Notes: a model not told the origin generated them from the sequence alone. Positions 1 through 12,860 are shown, counted from the first letter of the stretch. The stretch: DNA of 64,000 bases from Aspidiotus rigidus (GCA_035079385.1 JAVHKY010000010.1:1364001-1428000), one strand, 5' to 3'. A program made the numbers and translations.

Positions 1-27
1 TCACTGGCACTTCCTTCGAACCCGAAC

Positions 28-240
28 GGCTACTTTTTCAATCCTGAATGTGCCGCAGTTGAGCCGCGCGGCACATTATCGCTCCAATAGACCCACAAGT
101 TTCGCTTGTGTTCAGAAAATATCCTTCACTTGTGAAGATATTTTGTCGCACATTTGCCTGGCTGTGATTGGCTAATCAGCGGCACATCTGCGTTACGAAT
201 GACACAAGTCTGCTGGCACAGTGTTCCACAACTGTATCGG
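28..240. repeat. Dispersed repeat, copy 1 (second copy 36870-37045)
   Basis: A block here aligns by eye with 36870-37045. Shared landmarks in the same order are GCCGCAGTT, ACAAGTTTYGCTTGTGTT, CCTTCACTTGTGAAG, TTGCCTGGYTGTGATTGG, CTAATCAG, ACAAGTCT and CAGTGTTC. It contains short palindromes (CACAAGT/ACTTGTG) and has no coding potential. The family is unknown; it is probably the end of a transposon or a MITE. Confidence 0.7.
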
Positions 241-2755
241 AATTTATGATTGAAAAATTTGAAGAAGACGACATGTATCGGGTTGTGTATGTGTAGCTGT
301 TTTTATTTTGAAGTTGTGAATTATTTTATACTTGTATTCAAGAAAGAAAAGGATTGATCATAATATTGATGAGAAACGAACCAAAAACTCTTAGCATCCG
401 GTTGGTAATGTCGGCTGTGTCATCGGTTTTTACGGAGGGATCATTCGTTTTCATTGATATGTAGGTATCCCCCTACAAGATGCTCAGTGCGCTTGGGATA
501 GGTTTTTCAACGGTCAGGTTGGTGAGCGACTTTCAATTTATTAGTGTGACTTTCTTTTACTATGTGTTTACTAAGAGAAAAGCATGAACGGTTATCTTTC
601 GAAGTGAGGGGATAATAAAAAGAGAATGATAATTGACTATAACTAAAGATTGGACTAGAGGTGAGAGCATTAGTGATGCACGTTCGCTCGGGTTTTTCCA
701 ATCAAATGCCATGTGCCAGTATGAAGAGCACAGTAGTGGTACTGGATGCATAGTCTCTTCTTTTTATTGACTGAATCCTATCGAAGTTGACATTTTTCCA
801 TATCCCCAATGTGGGCAAAGGTGCGTTCTGCTTTTGGGGAGATTGTTCCCAAATTGAGTTAGGTTATGAAATTTTCTGAGAATGTAAAAAAAGATACTGC
901 TCTACGCAAATGAAACGAATCAGGCCCTGAATGTAATTAGAGTCTTTCTAAAAATACACTATCCGTGATTCGCTTTTTCTTGCTGAACGTAATATACGTG
1001 TAGTCAAAAAGGTTTACAGAAGTGCATTGCACTATGCTGAAGCTGGCCAACGTGAGCAATAATCGTTATTACCGGTCGTGCACGTATAAATATAAAATTT
1101 CGTATTGCGATCGCGTAAAAACAATTTCCAAAGACAATTTCGCGCGCTTAATGATGTAGTTCGGATGTTTACTGATACGCGACCGTGTATAGCAGGTGGT
1201 TTAGCTCGTCGATAAATCTGTTTCTGTATAGCTTCCCATAATTCGAAAATGTACGAGTGTACATCCAAACAACCATCAGGGTACAACTGAGCGCGACGGA
1301 TGTGGACTACGAAATGTCTGTATTCGCATTCACCGCGGCTACGACTTGTTAAGGCGTTGTAAAACCAATTAACTGACAAATATCATTTTTCGCTTTACCA
1401 TATCGCCAAATATTTGGCGCTGAATGACAATTCGTTATTGAAATTTTATACGAAGTATAACGTTTTCTTGGGTGCGCCTCTATTAAATGGAGATGAACTT
1501 CAAAAATCGGGTAAAAGTTGTGCTCGTGAACTCGAGACACGTTCTTCATATCTTTTCAGAATGAAGAGAACTTTCATGTTTATAGTATATGCCCTCGGAA
1601 TTAGGAAAATTCACTCAAACGAACGCGTCCTCTCTATAATGAGTAAGGTTAAAAATCATATATTTTTCATTATAGACGCTTTTAATCGATTGAAAGGCAA
1701 GAGAATGGTGATCCGTCTACTGTCAAGTTTGTAATCTCTTTCTGGTTAGAGTGAACATATGTAGTGTTGACAAATCCTACAACTTTTGAAAATAATTTGC
1801 GAGTAGACTTCTAATCAAAATATTATTATAACGTTCGTTGTGCACAAAGTTGCTCTGCAAAACTTTGCACCGTAACTTTATAATATACGCAGTACTTTTC
1901 ATGGTATAATATACTCGTAGTAATTCAAAGTTATTCTATCGCGTCAGCGAAAGAGCTTTCATCATTTTCTAAAAGAAAAAAAAAAAAAACTTTTGATTCT
2001 ACTCAGATTTGTAATGTACATAATAGGACTTCTCAACTTCTCGGATGCACCTTTGCTAGTTGACTAAAGTAGCAGTTCGAAGAATTTTTCCAGTTGAACA
2101 GACAAAACGTGTGTCTCGGCGTAATAAGATACTATGGGAAGGATTTACTATTCTTATTCTTGAGAGTATAAGTAATAATATACGTACCCTACTCTCTTTC
2201 CTTCTTTTCAGAATTGATCATATAATCTCATCGAGGTACAGCGCAGCGCTAGTGAGAAAATACAAAGTTGTATCGGAGAGCTTGTGAGAAAAAACCGTAA
2301 AATCTTGACGCAGTTATACCGAGTTTTCTTGTAAAGTGTCATTTCATAATTCATTTAAAAAATGTTACAAATTCGTACTATAAACTCATTAAATTACGTT
2401 GGCTGAACATACCTACAGCAACGTGTGGTAAAATGAGAACATTTTCCACTTCAAGGAGAAATATTGGATCATGTATTTGTTTTTGGGCGGCATTCAGCGT
2501 AGTTCTGGATCGCTTATATCAAATCAGAGCAGCTAAATTGAAAGAGATTTTTTTGAATGTCAGTATGGCCATATAACGTACAAGAATATAAACTCACAAT
2601 ACTAAATACCCGAACACCTGAACCCACGACAATTATTCCAGATATTTTCTAAGCTTCTAGACGGCGGTCAAACTATGCAACTTACCCTATTTGTCTTTTC
2701 GTGATTGTTCGTCTTTTGGGCTTTGTCTTGTTTACGTTGCCGCGATACATTGTCT
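241..2755. other. AT-rich stretch, nothing recognised
   Basis: Only short frames are open here (at most about 115 codons), with low-complexity composition and no recognisable domain, splice pattern or repeat. A poly-A run lies at about 1978-1989 and a TACTCGTA octamer near 1912. Confidence 0.5.
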
Positions 2756-4500
2756 CCTCACTAGTTCTGAACTCTCCGTCCAGAATCACCCACCAGGTAG
2801 CCAGTCGATTGCAATTGTCCACTTTTAGCCTCTTTTTATAGCTAATCCGAAAGACCACGTTATTGCTTCACCGCTGTGTACAGACCTCCCCACTGGCTTT
2901 GGAATTTTGGGCTTCTTTCTTTCTTCCTAGACTTTATCACCTGGTTTAAAAATTTCTTTTATTGCGCCGATGTCATATCGAGCCTTCATCCTTTCGCTGG
3001 CAATTCTTGAGTTCTGGAGCTGCTCTCTGAGTTTCATCAAATACTCATTGATTTTTGAGAAGGCGCTTCAAACTCCAAATCACATAATCTTCGCTGAAGT
3101 TTCTATTGTAGTCCCATAAATATACTGATGACCGATATGACGGAGAAAAAGGGGCATCTATGTATCCTAGTCCCTTTGGCTTTCATCAACGACTTCGGCC
3201 AAAAATTCATCTTCAGTATGGTTAAATCGTTCAACCATAGCACGGTGTGGTATGAGTTCTTCTTAAACCCAATATTCTTGTGACTTGTGTAGTTCCAAAG
3301 GTACTCTGTTTTCCACTAGCCCCTTGGTTTGGGAGTGCAACTAATTCAATCCATTTTTTGAAATGACCCTTCTTAACCAAGATGGAACAGTTTCTGAAAA
3401 TGGTCCAGCAATATTCTTCGTCCAATCGACGAGAAGGTCTGTAATATCGCTTCCGTACCTTGGACAGCGTTTTTGTTACACGAAGGTGTCCTCCAGATGA
3501 GTTGTTATGAACGGCCTTCAATACTTCTGGTATACTAAGGTCTTTGGAATGACTTTTTCCTGTCGAGTTTCAACCCAAATTCTGTAAAGAATTCCCTGTT
3601 CAACCTGTAGGGAGTGCCACTGAGACCGCAGAATCTTACTGTTGACTGATCTTGAACTGATCTCATGCCAATGCGGTCGAGCGTTTTCTTCCTTTCTCTC
3701 CAAAATAAAGGCAATGCCTTGATATTGCCATCGGGGCATCCCCCATGTTCAAGTTAGTATCAAACGACTTTTTTCTACGTGATTATCTTTTTTTGATCTT
3801 GTCTGTCATAATAGTTACATCATTCTTCCAAGCAAGGTCCTCGAGATAAGGTGTCAGCATTTTGTTGGATCTTTCCCTTGTGGTGGTGGATATCAAAGGC
3901 GTAAGTCTGCGAGTATTGGATCTATCTCGTGATTTGCTCTTCTGGAGGATAAAATACATTAGGTATCCACTGTACAGCAGCGTGGTCAGTCCTCAATAAA
4001 AATTGTTTGAATGCCAGTAGTTCTCTTCTAGTGAGGCAGTAATACTGCTCGGCCTTGATAAGAACCTTACTGTAATCTTCTTGATATAATACAGCTCCAA
4101 TGACCAAATTACTGCAGTCTGTATCCAACACAAAGGTTTTCCCAGGCTATGGAAATATCAATGTAGGCGGACGAGTTCAAGACCCTCTTGGCATTCCAGA
4201 CTCCACACAAACGGGTTCTCTTTTTCTATAAGTCGATATAAAGGTTTTGAGATGTCACAAAATCCTTTCCGAAATCTACGGTATTAGATGTGTAATCCTA
4301 GAAAGCTTTTGACCTCATAGCGATCTTTAGAAATTCGCCGTTTGACTTCTGCTTCTGCCGTGTCAGGATCTGTCTCGAGTCCATTGGCTGCTATAAAATT
4401 CCCGAGATATTCGATTTTTCTTGGAAAACAGAAACGTTCCTTCATAGAAAAGTAGGAAAAAATGCTTCGAAAGTGCAAAATATGCTGCTTAGTCAACAAT
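2756..4500 (-). pseudogene. pol: Ty3/Gypsy-type pol remnant (RT end, RNase H, integrase)
   Basis: This decayed LTR-retrotransposon polyprotein is read on the minus strand in several frames. From its N side it shows the RT C-terminal piece (4284-4499: EYLGNFIAANGLETDPD, VKSFLGL), the RT/RNase H connection (about 4131-4283: PLYRLIEKENPFVW), RNase H (3922-4131: LDTDCSNLVIGAVLYQ, YYCLTRREL, FLLRTDHAAVQW), the integrase zinc-binding region (3231-3521: SGGHLRVTKTLSKVRKRYY) and the integrase C-terminal region (about 2940-3060: ASERMKARYD, FKPGDKV). Frameshifts, stops and a T/G homopolymer near 4629-4662 break it, so it cannot make a working enzyme. No gag, protease or LTRs were found beside it. The order RT-RNaseH-IN and the motifs fit Ty3/Gypsy; the exact clade is not assignable by eye. 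Stretches related to its integrase tail recur at 55.8 kb. Confidence 0.85.
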
Positions 4501-4628
4501 TTTCAATACAACTGACAGACCTACAGTAACAAATGAGTAGTGTATCTTTTAGGAAATTCGATGAGGAATAAGTTTGGTTTGAAACTTTTTTCTCTAAAGT
4601 GTTTAGTTTTCTAGAAAATTGCAAAGAA

Positions 4629-4662
4629 CTAATTTTTTTTTTTTTTTTGGGGGGGGGGGGGG
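4629..4662. repeat. Poly-T/poly-G junction tract
   Basis: A long T run passes directly into a long G run inside the Gypsy remnant. Similar tracts occur near 25531-25552 and 51044-51070, and the complementary C/A form near 50850-50870. Confidence 0.85.
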
Positions 4663-4851
4663 TAACGGTGATCAAAAGGTGGTTCAAGGTGCAGAGTGCT
4701 GTGGACTCTAGTATTTTCATCAAGTGGTCTTACTGACCGCTTTCACCAAAAAAATGTGCTGTCGCAATTATGTCCAGCTAAAGCTCTTCAATTTGCCTAA
4801 TATGACTGGACTATTTACACGTATTTGAACTAGTTAGGATACAGCACTTAA

Positions 4852-5035
4852 TAGGGAGTGAAGACATACACAATTTTGGATCTTAGAAAAACCTTTCAAG
4901 GTACAACGCATCCCGCGTAACATCGCGGATACAACGAAAAAACCCGAAGTTTGCCGCTTCGCGATGTTACGCGAGATGCGTTGTACCTTGGAGGGTTTTT
5001 CTAAGATCCAAAATGGCGTACGTCTTCACTCCCTA
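4852..5035. mobile_element. MITE with about 75-bp inverted arms, TA target duplication
   Basis: The left arm (from 4854, GGGAGTGAAGAC) and right arm (to 5033, GTCTTCACTCCC) are inverted copies of roughly 75 bp each. They include GGATCTTAGAAAAACC and GGTACAACGCATC with its complement, with about 30 bp between arms. TA flanks both ends, as expected for Tc1/mariner-type MITEs. No transposase is encoded. Confidence 0.8.
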
Positions 5036-5039
5036 TATT

Positions 5040-7780
5040 TAGCGCTCTAATTAGGAAGATGGAGACGAGAAGACGTTCCAAGAACTGCGGTTGGATCCAG
5101 GACGCGCTGCTGTACAGAAATATTCTTTCATTTTCTGAGCCATTTTCGGACGATGATATTGGGGGGTGAAGAGAGTGGTGGTCAGCTCCGTTCCATTGTT
5201 GACTTTTCCATGACCAGGCGCATCAATATGATTCTGTACCCGGATCAGAGTGTCGATTCGTTATCAAGGTTTTTGAGTCGTCAACCCTGAATACAGTAAT
5301 TTCTCAGATTTTGGAAAAATAGTTGCATATTATGTAATCTCGCTCGCTTATTCAGTTACGTTTTTTCAATTTGTAGTGAAATTGTATTATAAAAGCGGCA
5401 GTTAAATATAATCCCGAGTCCTTGAAGTCCTCGTCGAAAGCTATTTTTGTGTACATTTTTTTAGCCACTGTAAACGATATTATCTTATATTTTGTTCCCC
5501 TCTGAAAAATAGTCAGAGAATCCGTGTTGTAAAATTACTACGCGTTAAAAGAACCGACTTGTATTCTTTTTCATGCTGTGCTAAGTTTATCGACATTTGT
5601 TAACGAAAATTTCAAGGTTAGCTTTCATGAATATAACGGTATCGTACACATATGGAGCAGGATCAAAATTCTCTTTCACTCGTAGATTCTAAGGCGAGAG
5701 ACTTCTTTCATTTCGTGTTCGCTATCAACATCAATATTTTCGAATGTTAACGCGACTCGAAAGAAAATCGATACGCCAAATCTTGTTAAATTAATTTGTC
5801 GCTAACGACACGGAGACAACAGGGGAAAAAGAGAAGAAATCGTACTTTATTTCGCTGCGGCTGCATTTTGCAGGGCTTTACGCGTATCAGTGTTTATCGC
5901 CGTTTTCTCGAGTTATTGTACCATAATTTTCTAAACTACGATCATAGAAAACAGATAAAAAGAGTTGTACTCGGACTTTGGAAGACCATTTAAGCGTAGA
6001 TTTGTAAAAGGAAAAGGAATGAAGGTTATCGCGCTCTAAATGTATTTTTTGTACATTAGGTACGTTGTCTTCGGGTTACGGAGTTCAAAATGTTTCCAAC
6101 ATCTAATACCCCAGAAGTGCAAAAATTACTACTTTTTGTATTTGTAGTTTTCTATTAGAATATACTGTGAATTTCTTTCTTTAAAATCGATTATTTCGAA
6201 ACTTCTCAAATTAAGTTTCTAGTAATGTTTTTTGAGAAAAAAAAAAAAAAAAGACGGAGAGTAAAGGTTTGTTAGAATATTACGTTTTTAATTAAAAAAT
6301 AGTGGCACCAAACTCTCTTTTTGTAATTTTTTTCCCCCTTATAGAAGAATATTAAAAAAACTCGATAGGTCTCTCACCAATTTATTTCATGGATGAAAAT
6401 AAAGAAAAAAAAAGAACATTATTAGCTTTCAATTATATTGTTGAAAAATATTTCCTCAAAAGCTGTGCTTCTTCAACCTGTTAGCTGACAACTATCTCGA
6501 AGTCTTCGACCGACGTAACTTCGACGAACTTCTCGCGATAACCGAGAAAAACGAAAATATAATCGAAAGTTAAGAACTGAGCAATTTTATTAGGCTTTTA
6601 AGTGTAGAATATTTCTATTTAGAAAAGCTGAAGAAAGAAAAGTTTTGCTTGCAAAAGTAATTTGGATTGTTTTGTTTCTTCTCCAACAATTTTGTTTTCA
6701 ATACGCACTATTATAGCACAGCTTCTTGTAGAAGATCGTGCGCGTGAAAAAGAATTACTTTTTTCTTTTTTTTTTTGACTGTTTCGTAAGTATCATTAGT
6801 GACGAGAGTTTAATTCTCAAGGCCCATACTCTTGAATTTTTGAATTAACTGTAAGATAAGTCAATCGATTTTTCGGTGAATGAAAAACTTTTTAGGTTGA
6901 TGAAAATTAAGGTCTAGCAGGCGAGGTCCTTCAGTATGGCTTTGCTTTGGTGTCTTCTTTCGTCATCGCCTCCTCCTGTAATCGGATATTGTTTGGTATT
7001 CAAGGCCAGAAATTTTGATTTTACCCGCAAAGAGTTCTGTTTCAGTATAGGGATGTTTGCTTCAGAATTGGTTTCAAGACGGACCATGGCCCATGATTTT
7101 CAGCATTTGAAAGTACAAGATACAATTGACTATGTGATACAGTTGGATGATAGGAATCAATTCAAAAGCAATCGGTGATAAATCTATAGCGTAAATGAGA
7201 CAATCCATGTCGCTCTCTTTTCTACTCCAGATCCTCGAAATTTCCAATTCAAATTCTAGCCTGGCTCTGACTTTTTGAAATATGTCCACCGTTCATCTCT
7301 CGTTTCAGCGACCCTGCTCAACTCTGTTGATCCGGAGCATTAATTAATGAATAACAAACTGAATCACTATAAAGAATGAATTCAAAATACAATCACAAAA
7401 TTACAACGGACTTCGTTTATCTTCTCGAATGCTGTTGCTGTACCAAAACTAAGGAGCAAAATGCAGGAAATCTTCCACTCCAGCTCACGTTCTTTGAAGC
7501 TATTTGCTCCTAACTCTCAACTTTTCGCCACGTCTGCTGATGGTCGTCCCGACTCATCTGTGTTCCTGGATTGTATTCTCATTTTCGCTTCAATGGAGTT
7601 CGTTGTACGATCAATATTAGAAACGTTTCTAGAGAGGCTCGTAACCAGAGTCCATTTATAGGAGGGGCTCTTATGAAAATTAGGGCGCCGAGCAAAATAA
7701 CGATTCTTTGTTTTATTGGGATTTTACTTTTGTTTGGAGGCGGGGCTAGTGACACACCTAGAAGGGCCTGGCCTGGTCTG
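5040..7780. other. AT-rich stretch, nothing recognised
   Basis: There are several A/T homopolymers (for example about 6237-6252 and 6763-6776) and short chance frames, including an 80-codon frame at 6936-7178 with no recognisable domain. No repeat structure was seen. It could be intronic or intergenic host DNA. Confidence 0.45.
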
Positions 7781-7784
7781 AGAG

Positions 7785-8850
7785 AGAGAGGGTGGATTTC
7801 CTTGATTTTCTACTATCTCCAGACTGTTCCAGCCACTGGAGAGTTTGTTGAATATATTTTTCAAACTCGGCGGTTATGTTTGCATGAAAATTGACTTAAT
7901 TGATAAACAAAACAACAAGAATCCAGGTTGAAAAAGTGGATTATCTCGATTTTCTATTATTTCTAGACCATTCCAGCGACTGGAGAATTTCTTGACTATT
8001 TTGTTCCAACTCGTAAGACGTATTAACATAAGATTTGATATAATTAATAAACAAAACACCAAAATTTACGGCTCTACATGTTGAAAAAAAGGACTTCCTC
8101 GATTTTTTACTATCTAGACCGTTCCAGCGACTGGAGAATTGATTGACTATTTTTTTCCAACTCGGTGGACGTATTTACATAAGAATTTACATTATTGATA
8201 AACAGAATATGAAAAATCACGGTTTTCCATGTTGGAAAAGTGGATTACCTGGAGTTTTTACTATTTCCAGGTTATCCCAGAAACTGGAGAATTTTTCTAT
8301 TTTTTCCAACTCGGCGGACGTATTTACATGAGATTTGACGTAATTGATAAGCAAAATACCAAAAATCACAGCTCTCCATGATGAAAAAGTGGACTTCCTG
8401 GATTTTCTATTATTCCCAGACTGTTCCAACAACAGGAGAATTTTTTGACCATCTTTTTCAAACTCGATAAACATGTTTACATTATAATTGACCTAATTGA
8501 TGAACGCAATACCAAAACTCACGGTTCTCCATGTTGAAAAAGTGTATTTTCTCGATTTTTCGTCATTTCCAGACCATTCCAGCGACTGGAGAATTTTTTG
8601 CATTTTTTCGAACTCGATGGATGTGTTTACATAAAAATTGACCCAATTGATGAACGAAATACAAAAACTCACGGTCCTCCAGATTGAAAAAGGGGATTTT
8701 CTCACTTCTTTACTGTTTTCAGACTGATCCAACGACCGGAGAATTTTTCAACTATTTTTCTCAATCTAATGCACTCCACCTTATCTGTGGATGTGTTTAC
8801 ATAAGAATTGACCAAATCGATCAACAAAATACTGAAAATATATTTTTGGT
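7785..8850. repeat. Tandem repeat, about 7 copies of a ~150-bp unit
   Basis: The box YYCCAGCGACTGGAGAA (variants included) recurs near 7822, 7970, 8117, 8269, 8418, 8571 and 8721. Each is followed by an AACTCG-YGGACGTRTTTACAT block and then TTGATAAACAAAAYACCAAA. The spacing is 147-153 bp. Copies differ by many substitutions, so the array is old. Minus-strand frames run through about 1.5 units at a time but not across the array, so coding is unlikely. Confidence 0.9.
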
Positions 8851-9550
8851 CTATCTACATTCCCATATTTTCATCCCACGGAGGAGTGCGTATTTTTCAG
8901 CCGCAACATTGACTATCGATTTCAGGCGGTCTATTGCGGTAGCAATCGTCGTTCATTCCGTTATTCATGGAAAAATCACAGAAATTCATTATGTATCGAT
9001 TTTTTTGGGAATGTTCCACCTCACAGAGAACTATGGTACTAATGTATGTTGTAGTAGAGGGTATGGCGCTTCAAGTGAATGATTTTCCCCAGGTGCCCCC
9101 GCCCGATCTTTTATAATATTCGAGTTTGAAGTTTTGTTATTGCTAGAAGGTAAGGAAAATATGAATGGATGAACGTTCACATATACTAAAATGTCCCCAA
9201 GTTTTATTGTTGTGCGATCATATTGCCTGAGATACAGCCATTTGGATTTTAGGCCTAAAAATGACTTTGCAGCCCATGTGGGTGAACGGATGGGTCCTGG
9301 TTTTTGGGTTTCGAGTTTTCTCATTGGGGACAATATTTTGACGGATATTTGAAACATTTTTCGACAAAGGCCATTTCGACTCCCCCTCCCTTACCCGGCT
9401 AGATCCTTTATGCAACTTGGAACAACGACCTCTTGGAGTCAGAAATTTCAGTTTTGGTTTTGGTCTTGAATGAGCGACCTGAAGTAATACAACTTTGGTT
9501 TTTAGCTTTCGGAAAAATTCATCTGGCTTTTCCCTCAAATCAGCTTTCTT
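8851..9550. other. Unassigned stretch, low-confidence minus-strand frame
   Basis: Minus-strand positions 9538-9218 are open for 106 codons with no family recognised. Its neighbour, reached by a frame change, is also open (9357-9031), so an old element remnant is possible. Nothing in the motifs allows a name. Confidence 0.3.
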
Positions 9551-9554
9551 TCTA

Positions 9555-9850
9555 CACTATCTTTTTGGACCTTCAACAGGCTTTTCCCCATGTACGACTT
9601 ATGGCGTTATTACTTGTGTTAAAAACTACACTCCATAGGTCTGAAAGGTAACCTCGCAAAACTTTTACAGAGTTCCCATAACAGTTAGGATCGAAGACCA
9701 TCTCTCTTTTCACCAAACTATCCAGGACGGCGTCCCTCGAGGAAAAGTCTTTAATGCAGTGTCCCGTTTTTTTCTGTTAGCTATAAATGACATCACAACT
9801 TGCCAAATTTCAAATTTCTTCATCAAATGATTTGAAAAAATTACGTGAAA
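9555..9850 (+). pseudogene. LINE reverse transcriptase fragment (Jockey-like)
   Basis: When frames are combined, the plus strand reads LDLQQAFPHV, then KGNLAKLLQS, RIEDHLS, TIQDGVPRG and AINDITTC. These match, in order, the middle of a Jockey-type non-LTR reverse transcriptase: the motif A region with the catalytic Asp in LDLxxAF, and the Q-x-V-P-x-G motif B. Single-base indels break it. The piece ends just before or within the expected FADD motif, where a degenerate SSNDLKK-like reading follows. No 5' or 3' end is recognisable, so this is a short dead fragment. Confidence 0.7.
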
Positions 9851-11042
9851 CACTAGTTGGGATTGTTTTCGGTGTCATAGTCCTACATGGGACAATCTCT
9901 TGTATTTTTGTGTTTCAAAAATTATTTAGAGGGTTCGATAGTACTTACCTGTATGTTTCTTATTGCTGCTGTAATATAGTTTGACGCATTCACTTTCTTC
10001 CCAAAAGAGATGGCTTCATTTTGAAATTCAATCATTCTAGTTACTTATTCAGCTTTTCATCAGCCTGCTAGAAATACATATTTTTCTGGCCGACTGTTGT
10101 ACGCGCTACCGCGTTTATATAAAGTTATTGTATCTTTCTGTATACCTTTCAATTATCATATCTTTTGTGCGAGCCCTCGTTAGCATCCGCCTTCTTCACT
10201 TTACCGCATGGCCGCGCGTTTACGATGACCTGGTTTTCCTCCACCAGGAAAAAAGTATTGTGCGAGTACGTCCGTGGGAAATAGTATAGCTTTGTTTTCG
10301 TACTACCCATTTCGTAGATCACTTTCGTCCGTAAACAATAATTCGGTTTACGCTAATTTTCTACGTATAGCTATACGAGAACAGAATGAAGACGTGACGG
10401 TATTACAACAATTGATGGCAAAATTAAAGAGGACAAAAATGCGGGTGACTGTTGATCCCGTAGATTGGCGTGAGAACATGTATGCAGTCATTATGATTTT
10501 TAAGTTTGAGGACTTGAAAACATTCGTTCAAAAATAAAGATATTATTTATTTTAAAGTTAATCAAATGTGTCTTAAGGCGTACACACTTGAATATTAAGT
10601 ATTATTAAATCTACATTATCCAGGTGGATAAGTTGAAACACAAAAAGCAAATTCAATCGATCTTTGTGCCAATGGAAATGTTCTCCGTTTGAATTGAAAT
10701 ACCTATACGGTGGTGAGTCTGTAGGAAAATTTTCCGCAGAAAATGAGTCGAATAAAAATTGGCCGTATGTCACGTGGCGACGAAAAAAAATTTGAAAAAT
10801 AAGTTAGAATGAAAATGAAGGTATGTCGAGCCTGTTCGCAAGACGAGGGGATCAGCATAACTTGTCTTCTCCTATCAGTGTCTACAGTGACAGTGGTTTC
10901 AAATTCTCGAGACCAATCTCCTATACATTGTTGTTTGTTTTGCATCTGTTGCTTAGAGCTGACTGACTGTATTATAAATTGAAGTTCAAAATTTTTCCAA
11001 GAGTTCTTCTCGCTCATACGTGTAGCTCGAACGCCAAAATTT
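9851..11042. other. No recognisable gene
   Basis: Short open frames (66-118 codons) are present without family resemblance. Nothing repetitive was noticed apart from AT-rich composition. Confidence 0.4.
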
Positions 11043-11463
11043 TCGAATATGTCCGGCACTGCCGTCCAAAATTTGAAGAAAAATTCAAAAAATAAACAAA
11101 TAAATGATTTATTTATTTATTTATTTATTAAAAACCCGAAGTTTCGACAGTACAACTGTCATTATCAAGGGTTATAACGTGAATGAAAAAAAGAGAAGAG
11201 AAAAACAGAAGTCGATGGTGTCATTAGTCTGTACTTACCGGTCATGAAACGTGTACCTCATCATGACTAATATTCTTTAGTTCATTCGTATTTCTGTTTT
11301 TCTCTTCTCTTTTTTTCATTCACGTTATAACCCTTGATAATGACAGTTGTACTGTCGAAACGTCGGGTTTTTAATAAATAAATAAATAAATAAATAAATC
11401 ATTTATTTGTTTATTTTTTGAATTTTTCTTCAAATTTTGGACGGCAGTGCCGGACATATTCGA
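11043..11463. mobile_element. Large inverted repeat carrying Penelope-type tail motifs
   Basis: Two arms of about 170 bp (11043-11210 and 11292-11463) are almost perfect inverted copies around an 80-bp spacer. Outermost is TCGAATATGTCCGGCACTGC and its complement; then a TTTA-rich tract; then a box reading, in the right arm, CTTGATAATG followed by the hairpin GACAGT-TGT-ACTGTC and GAAACG (11334-11362). The left arm has the same box inverted. This box resembles the tail motif of the Penelope elements in this window (25078-25109). No protein is encoded. Confidence 0.8.
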
Positions 11464-12120
11464 CTTTCTATTTATATAATCCGTCCCGACAAATTAATTA
11501 ATTCTTAAGCCAAAATTTTCCACAGTCTCTTTGTAAATATATACCTCGAACGTGAACATTTTCTATCCCCTTGAGATATTTGTAGCTCAATGGAATTTTT
11601 CCCAGCCTCTTGCCGCTTATAAATTCTGAATTTTTTCGAACTATTTTGGTACATTTCTGATGATAAAAATATAACTCTGCAATAGTCATCGAAAAATAAG
11701 CTTGTCTTTTATGATGGTATTTTATTTTGGGTGAGATTTTTTTGCACGAGAAAACGAAGACTGTAAGCGGTTAAGAATACTCGTAATTTCGCGAAAAAAA
11801 TTAACATTAAAAAAGTGCATCCAACGAAAAAACAAAAAATTTACAAGAAAAAATACTTTTAGCCAAAAAATTAATACGTGCGAAAGAAATCATTGAAAAA
11901 TTAGAAAGACAAGAATATTTGGCCTATTTCACACTAATAGGCATTTCTACGAGCTTTTAGCTGCTCAAAGGGCTATTCGCTCGACAAGATTTTAGATTTA
12001 ATTACTTTACTTATGATTGAATTTAAAGTGAAGTAAAAAAGAGCTATTGTTATTCTGATCATAATTCAATATAATTAGAAGGAAAATTTTGGCTATTGTA
12101 TGAGGATTTTGTTTTTTGTT
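11464..12120. other. No recognisable gene
   Basis: AT-rich sequence with one TACTCGTA octamer (about 11778). Nothing else is supported. Confidence 0.4.
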
Positions 12121-12134
12121 TTTTTTTTTCTTTT

Positions 12135-12860
12135 TTTTTAGCGGGGAACCCGTTATCCCTTTTGTTGAGAATACTTTCAGAAAGTTTTGTCCGCGAGCGC
12201 GAGCAAGATTGATGACGTCACGGAGAGGGGAGGGGAACTTGGAAAAATTTCGAACCATGAGCTATATATGATAGGAGGGGGACGTAGAAATTCTGTCTCT
12301 CTGCTATCATATATAGCCACGGTGCACGGCAAATTTCTCAAAAAGCCCCCATAGAACAGATTCCCTGTTAAAATTTCGACCCTCTAGCCATATATGATAG
12401 GAGGACGACTTGGAAAAATTCCAACCTCCGAGCTATATACAATATAGGAGTCAAAAGTTATCTAAGTTTTTCGCCGGACGACACAGGACGGTGACGTCAC
12501 GAGGTTGATGACGTAATGGAGAGGGGGGAGGGGACTTGTAAAAATTGCTTCTTCCGAGCTATATATGATAGGTGGGGGACTTGGAAAAATTTCGACCCAC
12601 GAGCTATATATAAAATTTCCCTAAATTTTTTGCCGGACGGCGCATGGCAAACTTCTCAAAAAAACCGCCATAAAACAGGTTCCCTGTTGAAATTTCCACT
12701 GCTGAGCTATATATGACAGGAGGGAGACGATGTATTCCTTGAAATCGCAGCGCGTTAAAATTGTCACGTCAACATTTTTGGGACTTAGAAAAACTTCAAG
12801 CACTAAGATTCATATGTTAGGAGTGGGACTCGGGACAGCGGGTTCCTCGCTTCTATTTTA
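12135..12860 (+). repeat. Dispersed repeat with iterated AGCTATATATGATAGG boxes, copy A
   Basis: The box AGCTATATATGATAGGAGG followed by GACTTGGAAAAATTTC is iterated about every 50-150 bp. The whole block aligns in reverse complement with 50880-51410. Shared landmarks include GCGGGGAACCCG, AAAGTTTTG/GAAAATTTC, GCGAGCGCGAGC, TGACGTCA, and GCAGCGCGTTMAA near the other end. It is non-coding. Confidence 0.85.

Noticed and set aside
6936..7178. 80-codon plus frame with a hydrophobic N-terminus resembling a signal peptide
   Set aside because: Too short and unsupported. No matching splice context or family could be argued.
7874..8732. Minus-strand frames across the 150-bp tandem array as a repeat protein
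   Set aside because: The frame is not maintained from unit to unit, so the array is better explained as non-coding tandem DNA.
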